Source: Turbatrix aceti
Taxonomy: Eukaryota; Nematoda; Chromadorea; Rhabditida; Panagrolaimidae
Assembly: GCA_963969345.1 (NCBI GenBank)
Contig: OZ017770.1
Location: forward strand, 10,968,180 to 11,032,179
Direction: 5' to 3'
Length of the DNA stretch: 64,000 bases
The position numbers and the translations under genes were made by a program. Below, one piece after another: positions 38,401 to 48,878 of the stretch. A model generated the notes under the pieces. That model saw nothing but the letters and a program-made list of their open reading frames with translations. It ran no database searches and was not told the origin of the DNA. How positions within the stretch are numbered: position 1 is the stretch's first letter; each line of letters opens with the position of its first letter.

Positions 38401-41400
38401 GAACAAAAGCTGAATGTTACTCTGTAGAAAAGTAGTATAATAGGAGCAAAAAATGTTACTGCATAAAAACGTAAAACAAAAAATAACACATTTGCGACAA
38501 AAGTTAAATGTTACTACTTGGAAAAGTAATACAATAAGGAAAAAATATGTTATTTCTAAATAACATTTTGCGCTACTATTATATTACTTTTCGTTTAACA
38601 AAATTTTTAACTTTTACGCATAATTCGCCGCAAAGTTGTACGACGTTTTTTGATTTTTTATATAATAGGCAGGTAGCGGGAAATAATCACCAAACAATTA
38701 AAAAAACAATCAGAATGCATAAAGCTTGCCTAAAATGTATGCTAATCTGTCACTTGCGCAGATGGTAAATTCTCAATATAAAATTAGATTTAAGTATGTA
38801 CTGTAACTTATGATTTTTTTATGTTTTGTATCATTATGGTCAAAAATTACCACACAATTAAAAAAACAATCAGAATGCTTTTAGCACAAACTATCACAAT
38901 TACTGACAAAAATAAATTTAAAACTCGTCAAAAATAGTTACTCTTGAGAAGTAACACGCTAACAGCCTCCAAAAGACAATGAATAATCAACATATAAACT
39001 GTTCGTTACTCCGCCAAAAAGTAACAAAATAAGAACAAAAGCTGAATGTTACTCTGTAGAAAAGTAGCATAATAGGAGCAAAAAATGTTACTGCATAAAA
39101 ACGCAAAACAAAAGATAACATATTTGCGACAAAAGTTAAATGTTACTACTTGGAAAAGTAATACAATAAGGAAAAAATATGTTATTTCTAAATAACATTT
39201 TGCGTTACTATTATATTACTTTTCGTTTAACAAAATTTTTAACTTTTACGCATAATTCGCCGCAAAGTTGAACGACGTTTTTTGATTTTTTATATAATAG
39301 GCAGGTAGCGGGAAATAATCACCAAACAATTAAAAAAAAACAATCAGAATGCTTTTAGCACAAACTATCACAATTACTGACAAAAATAAATTTAAAACTC
39401 GTCAAAAATAGTTGCTCTTGAGAAGTAACACGCTAACAGCCTCCAAAAGACAATGAATAATCAACATATAAACTGTTCGTTACTCCGCCAAAAAGTAACA
39501 AATTAAGAACAAAAGCTGAATGTTACTCTGTAGAAAAGTAGCATAATAGGAGCAAAAAATGTTACTGCATAAAAACGCAAAACAAAAGATAACATATTTG
39601 CGACAAAAGTTAAATGTTACTACTTGGAAAAGTAATACAATAAGGAAAAAATATGTTATTTCTAAATAACATTTTGCGTTACTATTATATTACTTTTCGT
39701 TTAACAAAATTTTTAACTTTTACGCATAATTCGCCGCAAAGTTGTACGACGTTTTTTGATTTTTTATATAATAGGCAGGTAGCGGGAAATAATCACCAAA
39801 CAATTAAAAAAAAACAATCAGAATGCTTTTAGCACAAACTATCACAATTACTGACAAAAATAAATTTAAAACTCGTCAAAAATAGTTGCTCTTGAGAAGT
39901 AACACGCTAACAGCCTCCAAAAGACAATGAATAATCAACATATAAACTGTTCGTTACTCCGCCAAAAAGTAACAAAATAAGAACAAAAGCTGAATGTTAC
40001 TCTGTAGAAAAGTAGCATAATAGGAGCAAAAAATGTTACTGCATAAAAACGCAAAACAAAAGATAACATATTTGCGACAAAAGTTAAATGTTACTACGTG
40101 GAAAAGTAATACAATATGGAAAAAATATGTTATTTCTAAATAACATTTTGCGCTACCATTATATTACTTTTCGTTTAACAAAATTTTTAACTTTTACGCA
40201 TAATTCGCCGCAAAGTTGTACGACGTTTTTTTATTTTTTATATAATATGCAGGTAGCGGGAAATAATCACCAAACAATTAAAAAAAAACAATCAGAATGC
40301 TTTTAGCACAAACTATCACAATTACTGACAAAAATAAATTTAAAACTCGTCAAAAATAGTTACTCTTGAGAAGTAACACGCTAACAGCCTCCAAAAGACA
40401 ATGAATAATCAACATATAAACTGTTCGTTACTCCGCCAAAAAGTAACAAAATAAGAACAAAAGCTGAATGTTACTCTGTAGAAAAGTAGTATAATAGGAG
40501 CAAAAAATGTTACTGCATAAAAACGCAAAACAAAAGATAACATATTTGCGACAAAAGTTAAATGTTACTACGTGGAAAAGTAATACAATATGGAAAAAAT
40601 ATGTTATTTCTAAATAACATTTTGCGCTACCATTATATTACTTTTCGTTTAACAAAATTTTTAACTTTTACGCATAATTCGCCGCAAAGTTGTACGACGT
40701 TTTTTTATTTTTTATATAATAGGCAGGTAGCGGGAAATAATCACCAAACAATTAAAAAAAAACAATCAGAATGCTTTTAGCACAAACTATCACAATTACT
40801 GACAAAAATAAATTTAAAACTCGTCAAAAATAGTTGCTCTTGAGAAGTAACACGCTAACAGCCTCCAAAAGACAATGAATAATCAACATATAAACTGTTC
40901 GTTACTCCGCCAAAAAGTAACAAAATAAGAACAAAAGCTGAATGTTACTCTGTAGAAAAGTAGCATAATAGGAGCAAAAAATGTTACTGCATAAAAACGC
41001 AAAACAAAAGATAACATATTTGCGACAAAAGTTAAATGTTACTACGTGGAAAAGTAATACAATATGGAAAAAATATGTTATTTCTAAATAACATTTTGCG
41101 CTACCATTATATTACTTTTCGTTTAACAAAATTTTTAAGTTTTACGCATAATTCGCCGCAAAGTTGTACGACGTTTTTTGATTTTTTATATAATAGGCAG
41201 GTAGCGGGAAATAATCACTAAACCATTAAAAAAAAACAATCAGAATGATTTTAGCACAAACTATCACAATTACTGACAAAAATAAATTTAAAACTCGTCA
41301 AAAATAGTTACTCTTGAGAAGTAACACGCTAACAGCCTCCAAAAGACAATGAATAATCAACATATAAACTGTTCGTTACTCCGCCAAAAAGTAACAAAAT

Positions 41401-44400
41401 AAGAACAAAAGCTGAATGTTACTCTGTAGAAAAGTAGTATAGTAGGAGCAAAAAATGTTACTGCATAAAAACGTAAAACAAAAAATAACATATTTGCGAC
41501 AAAAGTTAAATGTTACTACTTGGAAAAGTAATACAATAAGGAAAAAATATGTTATTTCTAAATAACATTTTGCGTTACTATTATATTACTTTTCGTTTAA
41601 CAAAATTTTTAACTTTTAAGCATAATTCGCTGCAAAGTTGTACGACGTTTTTTGATTTTTTATATAATAGGCAGGTAGCGGGAAATAATCACCAAACAAT
41701 TAAAAAAAACAATCAGAATGCTTAAAGCTTGAGTAAAATGTATGCTAATCTGTCACTTGCGCAGATGGTAAATTCTCAATATAAAGTTAGATTTAAGTAT
41801 GTCCTGTAACTTATGATTTTTTCATGTTTTGTATCATTATGGTCAAAAATTACCAAACAATTAAAAAAAAACAATCAGAATGCTTTTAGCACAAACTATC
41901 ACAATTACTGACAAAAATAAATTTAAAACTCGTCAAAAATAGTTACTCTTGAGAAGTAACACGCTAACAGCCTCCAAAAGACAATGAATAATCAACATAT
42001 AAACTGTTCGTTACTCCGCCAAAAAGTAACAAAATAAGAACAAAAGCTGAATGTTACTCTGTAGAAAAGCAGCATAATAGGAGCAAAAAATGTTACTGCA
42101 TAAAAACGCAAAACAAAAGATAACATATTTGCGACAAAAGTTAAATGTTACTACTTGGAAAAGTAATACAATAAGGAAAAAATATGTTATTTCTAAATAA
42201 CATTTTGCGCTACTATTAATTCGCTGCAAAGTTGTACGACGTTTTTTGATTTTTTATATAATAGGCAGGTAGCGGGAAATAATCACCAAACAATTAAAAA
42301 AAACAATCAGAATGCTTTTAGCACAAACTATCACAATTACTGACAAAAATAAATTTAAAACTCGTCAAAAATAGTTACTCTTGAGAAGTAACACGCTAAC
42401 AGCCTCCAAAAGACAATGAATAATCAACATATAAACTGTTCGTTACTCCGCCAAAAAGTAACAAAATAAGAACAAAAGCTGAATGTTACTCTGTAGAAAA
42501 GTAGCATAATAGGAGCAAAAAATGTTACTGCATAAAAACGCAAAACAAAAGATAACATATTTGCGACAAAAGTTAAATGTTACTACTTGGAAAAGTAATA
42601 CAATAAGGAAAAAATATGTTATTTCTAAATAACATTTTGCGTTACTATTATATTACTTTTCGTTTAACAAAATTTTTAACTTTTACGCATAATTCGCCGC
42701 AAAGTTGTACGACGTTTTTTGATTTTTTATATAATAGGCAGGTAGCGGGAAATAATCACTAAACCATTAAAAAAAAACAATCAGAATGCTTTTAGCACAA
42801 ACTATCACAATTACTGACAAAAATAAATTTAAAACTCGTCAAAAATAGTTACTCTTGAGAAGTAACACGCTAACAGCCTCCAAAAGACAATGAATAATCA
42901 ACATATAAACTGTTCGTTACTCCGCCAAAAAGTAACAAAATAAGAACAAAAGCTGAATGTTACTCTGTAGAAAAGTAGCATAATAGGAGCAAAAAATGTT
43001 ACTGCATAAAAACGCAAAACAAAAGATAACATATTTGCGACAAAAGTTAAATGTTACTACTTGGAAAAGTAATACAATAAGGAAAAAATATGTTATTTCT
43101 AAATAACATTTTGCGTTACTATTATATTACTTTTCGTTTAACAAAATTTTTAACCTTTACGCATAATTCGCCGCAAAGTTGTACGACGTTTTTTGATTTT
43201 TTATATAATAGGCAGGTAGCGGGAAATAATCACCAAACAATTAAAAAAAAACAATCAGAATGCTTTTAGCACAAACTATCACAATTACTGACAAAAATAA
43301 ATTTAAAACTCGTCAAAAATAGTTACTCTTGAGAAGTAACACGCTAACGGCCTCCAAAAGACAATGAATAATCAACATATAAACTGTTCGTTACTCCGCC
43401 AAAAAGTAACAAAATAAGAACAAAAGCTGAATGTTACTCTGTAGAAAAGTAGCATAATAGGAGCAAAAAATGTTACTGCATAAAAACGCAAAACAAAAGA
43501 TAACATATTTGCGACAAAAGTTAAATGTTACTACTTGGAAAAGTAATACAATAAGGAAAAAATATGTTATTTCTAAATAACATTTTGCGTTACTATTATA
43601 TTACTTTTCGTTTAACAAAATTTTTAACTTTTACGCATAATTCGCCGCAAAGTTGTACGACGTTTTTTGATTTTTTATATAATAGGCAGGTAGCGGGAAA
43701 TAATCACTAAACCATTAAAAAAAAACAATCAGAATACTTTTAGCACAAACTATCACAATTACTGACAAAAATAAATTTAAAACTCGTCAAAAATAGTTAC
43801 TCTTGAGAAGTAACACGCTAACGGCCTCCAAAAGACAATGAATAATCAACATATAAACTGTTCGTTACTCCGCCAAAAAGTAACAAAATAAGAACAAAAG
43901 CTGAATGTTACTCTGTAGAAAAGTAGCATAATAGGAGCAAAAAATGTTACTGCATAAAAACGCAAAACAAAAGATAACATATTTGCGACAAAAGTTAAAT
44001 GTTACTACTTGGAAAAGTAATACAATAAGGAAAAAATATGTTATTTCTAAATAACATTTTGCGCAACTATTATATTACTTTTCGTTTAACAAAATTTTTA
44101 ACTTTTACGCATAATTCGCCGCAAAGTTGTACGACGTTTTTTGATTTTTTTTATAATAGGCAGGTAGCGGGAAATAATCACCAAACAATTAAAAAAAAAC
44201 AATCAGAATGCTTTTAGCACAAACTATCACAATTACTGACAAAAATAAATTTAAAACTCGTCAAAAATAGTTACTCTTGAGAAGTAACACGCTAACAGCC
44301 TCCAAAAGACAATGAATAATCAACATATAAACTGTTCGTTACTCCGCCAAAAAGTAACAAAATAAGAACAAAAGCTGAAAGTTACTCTGTAGAAAAGTAG

Positions 44401-45354
44401 CATAATAGAAGCAAAAAATGTTACTGCATAAAAACGCAAAACAAAAGATAACATATTTCCGACAAAAGTTAAATGTTACTACGTGGAAAAGTAATACAAT
44501 AAGGAAAAAATATGTTATTTCTAAATAACATTTTGCGCTACTATTATATTACTTTTCGTTTAACAAAATTTTTAACTTTTACGCATAATTCGCCGCAAAG
44601 TTGTACGACGTTTTTTTATTTTTTATATAATAGGCAGGTAGCGGGAAATAATCACCAAACAATTAAAAAAAAACAATCAGAATGCTTTTAGCACAAACTA
44701 TCACAATTACTGACAAAAATAAATTTAAAACTCGTCAAAAATAGTTACTCTTGAGAAGTAACACGCTAACAGCCTCCAAAAGACAATGAATAATCAACAT
44801 ATAAACTGTTCGTTACTCCGCCAAAAAGTAACAAAATAAGAACAAAAGCTGAATGTTACTCTGTAGAAAAGTAGTATAATAGGAGCAAAAAATGTTACTG
44901 CATAAAAACGTAAAACAAAAAATAACATATTTGCGACAAAAGTTAAATGTTACTACTTGGAAAAGTAATACAATAAGGAAAAAATATGTTATTTCTAAAT
45001 AACATTTTGCGCAACTATTATATTACTTTTCGTTTAACAAAATTTTTAACTTTTACGCATAATTCGCCGCAAAGTTGTACGACGTTTTTTGATTTTTTTT
45101 ATAATAGGCAGGTAGCGGGAAATAATCACCAAACAATTAAAAAAAAACAATCAGAATGCTTTTAGCACAAACTATCACAATTACTGACAAAAATAAATTT
45201 AAAACTCGTCAAAAATAGTTACTCTTGAGAAGTAACACGCTAACAGCCTCCAAAAGACAATGAATAATCAACATATAAACTGTTCGTTACTCCGCCAAAA
45301 AGTAACAAAATAAGAACAAAAGCTGAAAGTTACTCTGTAGAAAAGTAGCATAAT
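23445..45354 (+). repeat. Satellite A array, second block, with higher-order structure
   Basis: About 46 units of the 473-474 bp satellite, resuming in phase after the foldback element's TTAA. Long forms occur near 23555, 26082, 32875, 33979, 35085, 37610 and 38719, plus a diverged one near 41720. A higher-order repeat of 3,633 bp is visible: markers at 33335 and 34914 recur at 36968 and 38547, and the variant GTTGAACGACG recurs at 34524/38162 and 35636/39269. Another variant (AAAATTTATAACTTT) marks copies near 25019, 28019, 28495 and 29917. A unit near 42,200-42,230 has lost part of its sequence (CTACTATTAATTCGCTGC joint). The same deleted unit appears again at about 49,008, so 42.2-45.3 kb and 48.9-52.4 kb share history. 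No gene is seen. Confidence 0.96.
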
Positions 45355-45359
45355 AGAAG
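45355..45359. other. Target-site duplication AGAAG, left of Gypsy-derived chain
   Basis: AGAAG immediately before the first LTR TG (45360) and again at 48874-48878 after the last LTR CA. The uninterrupted satellite variant CATAATAGAAGCAAAAAATG is present nearby (about 51,670), confirming one insertion point. Confidence 0.93.
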
Positions 45360-45624
45360 TGTTACGCGAGTACGAGTTGGTGCAACGCGTGCGCACTCTT
45401 ATCTCGCGTAGAATAATTGTTTCCTGTATTTCCTTTTCCTATTGTCTCAGTTGTTGTTTTGTCTGTCGCCGCGAGCGGTCGTGTTCGTTGGCTGCGTGAT
45501 CGACGCCCGGCCGAAGGCAAGCCCAGAGCAACCCAAAGACCTCAACCCGACGGAACTCCACCCTTGTTGAGGTCTTTGCTTGTGAGTAAAGTATCTATCG
45601 CGAGTGGCATAGAGAACTACTACA
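45360..45624 (+). repeat. LTR1 of Gypsy-derived chain, lacking the 46-bp block
   Basis: 265 bp, TGTTACGCGAG to AACTACTACA. Compared with the other three LTRs (311 bp each) it lacks exactly 46 bp between TTGAG and GTCTTTG. The missing block starts GTAATG and ends TTACAG. Confidence 0.93.
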
Positions 45625-45625
45625 T

Positions 45626-45643
45626 TGGTGACGAGAGGATTCG
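45626..45643 (+). other. Putative primer-binding site of Gypsy-derived element
   Basis: TGGTGACGAGAGGATTCG begins one base after the LTR and is repeated after LTR3. TGG at this position is the usual complement of a tRNA CCA end. The match to a full tRNA 3' arm geometry is poor beyond about 12 bases, so the primer is unassigned. Confidence 0.6.
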
Positions 45644-45679
45644 GCGACCTACAGAGGTGACGAGAAGCCGATCCAAGCC

Positions 45680-46540
45680 ATGCCCGCAACTCCGAACAAG
45701 ACAGATCTCACGACCGAGCCCGAGAAGGATGCGAAGAAGAGCAAACCGCTTGCCGCGAAAGCTGCAGGGCCAGCAATCGGAGCGGTTGCAGTCTCAAAGC
45801 GATCATCGATCCAGGAGGCCAGGGTCAATCAGCAGAAAACCCGATGGTCGTGTCTATATGTCAAGGAGTGCACGTGCCATCAATTCGACGACTTCGCAGG
45901 ATCCCAGGATCACATCGGTGCAGCGACCATTCATGAACGGAAGGGTGACCAGGCCGGTCGGACCCTTGCCGTGCGGATCGCAGAAGCAGCCAACGATGAC
46001 CAGCTCTCAAAAGTCAAGTTTGAAGGACGAGCAGAAGCGGTACCCCAGACGATTGCAAGCCAGTGCAATGTCAAAAAGGAGGGGAAAGTGGTGATAGCGA
46101 GTGTTCCTGTTATCACCGAAGGCAAGTGCGTGCCACGTGCGAAGGCAGCACACCCAGCACTATTGCCTACGATTGAAGATGTTCAAAGCATCCAGCATTG
46201 TCCGTCCCTGCCGTATCCAGCCGAGCGATACGTGCACATGCTCACGGATGGATTGAAGATGAACGCCGACGTGGTGGACCTGCAGGAAGCAGTCCGCCTG
46301 ATGCTGCTCAGCATCCGAACCAGTCCCAGCAAGATGGTTCCCGGTAACATCAGTCCTGCCGAAGCACTCTTGGACGACAACCGAAACCGACGCCGGATTT
46401 CGAGAAGCCGCAGACGCAGAGTGTTTGCAAGAAAACGTGTCCCGACGACTACCCGTCGCAGGGTGAATCCGACGACGACGTCTCAGGAAGGAGATTTGCC
46501 CCTGTCCCATGATTCAGCCCTTATTGTCCGTTTCTGTTGA
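45680..46540 (+). CDS. ORF of non-autonomous Gypsy-derived element, copy 1 (286 aa, integrase-tail-like C-terminus)
   Basis: The ATG lies 55 bp after LTR1 and the stop just before the polypurine tract, so the ORF fills the internal region. Residues 1-60 are Lys/Ala-rich and could be a gag start, but this is not certain. The middle (residues 60-170) I do not recognise. Residues about 183-235 (AERYVHMLTDGLK, then LLSIRTSPS, then SPAEALL) match the pattern at the end of Ty3/Gypsy integrase cores, where AERFVQ, a LLSYRTTPH-like string and SPAELL follow one another. The C-terminus is Arg-rich (residues 238-270). No protease, RT, RNase H or catalytic integrase acids are present, so it cannot mobilise itself. 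Most likely a deletion derivative of a full Gypsy element whose remaining ends stayed in frame. Confidence 0.65.
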   Translation: MPATPNKTDLTTEPEKDAKKSKPLAAKAAGPAIGAVAVSKRSSIQEARVNQQKTRWSCLYVKECTCHQFDDFAGSQDHIGAATIHERKGDQAGRTLAVRIAEAANDDQLSKVKFEGRAEAVPQTIASQCNVKKEGKVVIASVPVITEGKCVPRAKAAHPALLPTIEDVQSIQHCPSLPYPAERYVHMLTDGLKMNADVVDLQEAVRLMLLSIRTSPSKMVPGNISPAEALLDDNRNRRRISRSRRRRVFARKRVPTTTRRRVNPTTTSQEGDLPLSHDSALIVRFC

Positions 46541-46550
46541 GAGAGGGAAG
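46539..46550 (+). other. Polypurine tract before LTR2
   Basis: GAGAGAGGGAAG directly abuts the LTR TG. The same tract precedes LTR3 (47314-47325) and LTR4 (48551-48562). This is the expected plus-strand primer site. Confidence 0.85.
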
Positions 46551-46861
46551 TGTTACGCGAGTACGAGTTGGTGCAACGCGTGCGCATTCGTATCTCGCGT
46601 AGAATAATTGTTTCCTGTATTTCCCTTTCCTATTGTCTCAGTTGTTGTTTTGTCTGTCGCCGCGAGCGGTCGTGTTCGTTGGCTGCGTGATCGACGCCCG
46701 GCCGAAGGCAAGCCCAGAGCAACCCAAAGACCTCAACCCGACGGAACTCCACCCTTGTTGAGGTAATGATTGGACCTGTGTATATTGTATTATATGTATT
46801 GGTTACAGGTCTTTGTTTGTGAGTAAAGTATCTATCGCGAGTGGCATAGGGAACTACTACA
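46551..46861 (+). repeat. LTR2 of Gypsy-derived chain
   Basis: 311 bp including the 46-bp GTAATG...TTACAG block (46763-46808). Shares CATTCGTATC and GTCTTTGTTTG variants with LTR3. Confidence 0.93.
46763..46808 (+). other. Intron-like 46-bp block inside the LTR
   Basis: Begins GTAATG after GAG and ends TTGGTTACAG before GTCTTT, with a pyrimidine-poor, AT-rich interior (TATATTGTATTATATG). It has canonical GT...AG ends and an AG|GT exon junction. It is present in LTR2, LTR3 and LTR4 and precisely missing from LTR1. The flanking 4-bp AGGT direct repeat also permits a simple deletion, so splicing is an inference. Confidence 0.55.
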
Positions 46862-47325
46862 TTGGGTGATAGCGAGTGTTCCTGTTATCACCGAAGGCAA
46901 GTGCGTGCCACGTGCGAAGGCAGCACACCCAGCACTATTGCCTACGATTGAAGATGTTCAAAGCATCCAGCATTGTCCGTCCCTGCCGTATCCAGCCGAG
47001 CGATACGTGCACATGCTCACGGATGGATTGAAGATGAACGCCGACGTGGTGGACCTGCAGGAAGCAGTCCGCCTGATGCTGCTCAGCATCCGAACCAGTC
47101 CCAGCAAGATGGTTCCCGGTAACATCAGTCCTGCCGAAGCACTCTTGGACGACAACCGAAACCGACGCCGGATTTCGAGAAGCCGCAGACGCAGAGTGTT
47201 TGCAAGAAAACGTGTCCCGACGACTACCCGTCGCAGGGTGAATCCGACGACGACGTCTCAGGAAGGAGATTTGCCCCTGTCCCATGATTCAGCCCTTATT
47301 GTCCGTTTCTGTTGAGAGAGGGAAG
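46862..47325 (+). pseudogene. Internal region 2 of Gypsy-derived chain, 462-bp deletion
   Basis: Compared with internal 1, the positions equivalent to 45629-46090 are missing, removing the primer site beyond TTGG, the ORF start and about half the ORF. The joint reads ATTGG|GTGATAGCG, with only two or three bases of shared sequence. The remaining frame (from about 46866 to 47315) matches the C-terminal 150 residues of the intact ORF but has no nearby ATG. Confidence 0.9.
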
Positions 47326-47636
47326 TGTTACGCGAGTACGAGTTGGTGCAACGCGTGCGCATTCGTATCTCGCGTAGAATAATTGTTTCCTGTATTTCCC
47401 TTTCCTATTGTCTCAGTTGTTGTTTTGTCTGTCGCCGCGAGCGGTCGTGTTCGTTGGCTGCGTGATCGACGCCCGGCCGAAGGCAAGCCCAGAGCAACCC
47501 AAAGACCTCAACCCGACGGAACTCCACCCTTGTTGAGGTAATGATTGGACCTGTGTATATTGTATTATATGTATTGGTTACAGGTCTTTGTTTGTGAGTA
47601 AAGTATCTATCGCGAGTGGCAAAGAGAACTACTACA
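47326..47636 (+). repeat. LTR3 of Gypsy-derived chain
   Basis: 311 bp, with the 46-bp block. Closest to LTR2; private change GCAAAGAGAACT near the 3' end. Confidence 0.93.
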
Positions 47637-47691
47637 TTGGTGACGAGAGGATTCGGCGACCTACAGAGGTGACGAGAAGCCGATCCAAGCC

Positions 47692-48552
47692 ATGCCCGCT
47701 ACTCCGAACAAGACAGATCTCACGACCGAGCCCGAGAAGGATGCGAAGAAGAGCAAACCGCTTGCCGCGAAAGCTGCAGGGCCAGCAATCGGAGCGGTTG
47801 CAGTCTCAAAGCGATCATCGATCCAGGAGGCCAGGGTCACTCAGCAGAAAACCCGATGGTCGTGTCTATATGTCAAGGAGTGCACGTGCCATCAATTCGA
47901 CGACTTCGCAGGATCCCAGGATCACATCGGTGCAGCGACCATTCATGAACGGAAGGGTGACCAGGCCGGTCGGACCCTTGCCGTGCGGATCGCAGAAGCA
48001 GCCAACGATGACCAGCTCTCGAAAGTCAAGTTTGAAGGACGAGCAGAAGCGGTACCCCAGACGATTGCAAGCCAGTGCAATGTCAAAAAGGAGGGGAAAG
48101 TGGTGATAGCGAGTGTTCGTGTTATCACCGAAGGCAAGTGCGTGCCACGTGCGAAGGCAGCGCACCCAGCACTATTGCCTACGATTGAAGATGTTCAAAG
48201 CATCCAGCATTGTCCGTCCCTGCCGTATCCAGCCGAGCGATACGTGCACATGTTCACGGATGGACTGAAGATGAACGCCGATGTGGTGGACCTGCAGGAA
48301 GCAGTCCGCCTGATGCTGCTCAGCATCCGAACCAGTCCCAGCAAGATGGTTCCCGGTAACATCAGTCCTGCCGAAGCACTCTTGGACGACAACCGAAACC
48401 GACGCCGGATTTCGAGAAGCCGCAGACGCAGAGTGTTTGCAAGGAAACGTGTCCCGACGACTACCCGTCGCAGGGTGAATCCGACGACGACGTCTCAGGA
48501 AGGAGATTTGCCCCTGTCCCATGATTCAGCCCTTATTGTCCGTTTCTGTTGA
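47692..48552 (+). CDS. ORF of non-autonomous Gypsy-derived element, copy 3 (286 aa)
   Basis: Same length and frame as the ORF at 45680-46540. The few amino-acid differences I can see include Asn to Thr near residue 50, Pro to Arg near 143 and Leu to Phe near 188. The frame is intact in both full copies, and they differ by only a handful of bases. The integrase-tail-like segment and the Arg-rich C-terminus are retained. It starts 56 bp after LTR3 and ends directly before the purine tract of LTR4. Function unknown; it may simply be recent sequence that has not decayed. Confidence 0.65.
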   Translation: MPATPNKTDLTTEPEKDAKKSKPLAAKAAGPAIGAVAVSKRSSIQEARVTQQKTRWSCLYVKECTCHQFDDFAGSQDHIGAATIHERKGDQAGRTLAVRIAEAANDDQLSKVKFEGRAEAVPQTIASQCNVKKEGKVVIASVRVITEGKCVPRAKAAHPALLPTIEDVQSIQHCPSLPYPAERYVHMFTDGLKMNADVVDLQEAVRLMLLSIRTSPSKMVPGNISPAEALLDDNRNRRRISRSRRRRVFARKRVPTTTRRRVNPTTTSQEGDLPLSHDSALIVRFC

Positions 48553-48562
48553 GAGAGGGAAG

Positions 48563-48873
48563 TGTTACGCGAGTACGAGTTGGTGCAACGCGTGCGCACT
48601 CTTATCTCGCGTAGAATAATTGTTTCCTGTATTTCCTTTTCCTATTGTCTCAGTTGTTGTTTTGTCTGTCGTCGCGAGCGGTCGTGTTCGTTGGCTGCGT
48701 GATCGACGCCCGGCCGAAGGCAAGCCCAGAGCAACCCAAAGACCTCAACCCGACGGAACTCCACCCTTGTTGAGGTAATGATTGGACCTGTGTATATTGT
48801 ATTATATGTATTGGTTACAGGTCTTTGCTTGTGAGTAAAGTATCTATCGCGAGTGGCATAGATAACTACTACA
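48563..48873 (+). repeat. LTR4 of Gypsy-derived chain
   Basis: 311 bp with the 46-bp block. Shares CACTCTTATC, TTTCCTTTTCC and GTCTTTGCTTG with LTR1. Private changes GTCGTCGCG and GCATAGATAACT. Confidence 0.93.
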
Positions 48874-48878
48874 AGAAG

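Larger units (their letters stand above)
45360..48873 (+). mobile_element. Tandem chain of non-autonomous Ty3/Gypsy-derived LTR elements: 4 LTRs, 3 internal regions
   Basis: Order: LTR1 (45360-45624), internal 1 (45625-46550), LTR2 (46551-46861), internal 2 with a 462-bp deletion (46862-47325), LTR3 (47326-47636), internal 3 (47637-48562), LTR4 (48563-48873). One TSD (AGAAG) flanks the whole chain, so it was one insertion that later expanded by recombination between LTRs, or a multimer that inserted as such. Internal regions are only 926 bp, too short for autonomous pol. LTR1 and LTR4 share base variants (CACTCTTATC, TTTCCTTTTCC) that differ from those shared by LTR2 and LTR3 (CATTCGTATC, TTTCCCTTTCC). 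The original pair is therefore probably the outer two. Confidence 0.93.

Noticed and set aside
373..41221. Repeated 60-73-codon ORFs starting MLFLNNILRYY
   Set aside because: They lie in the satellite unit and recur only because it is tandem. Variants break or shift the frame freely, and there is no codon structure or domain.
45626..45643. Assignment of the Gypsy-derived primer site to a specific tRNA
   Set aside because: Some similarity to serine-type acceptor sequence, but the T-stem geometry does not fit and I cannot verify it.
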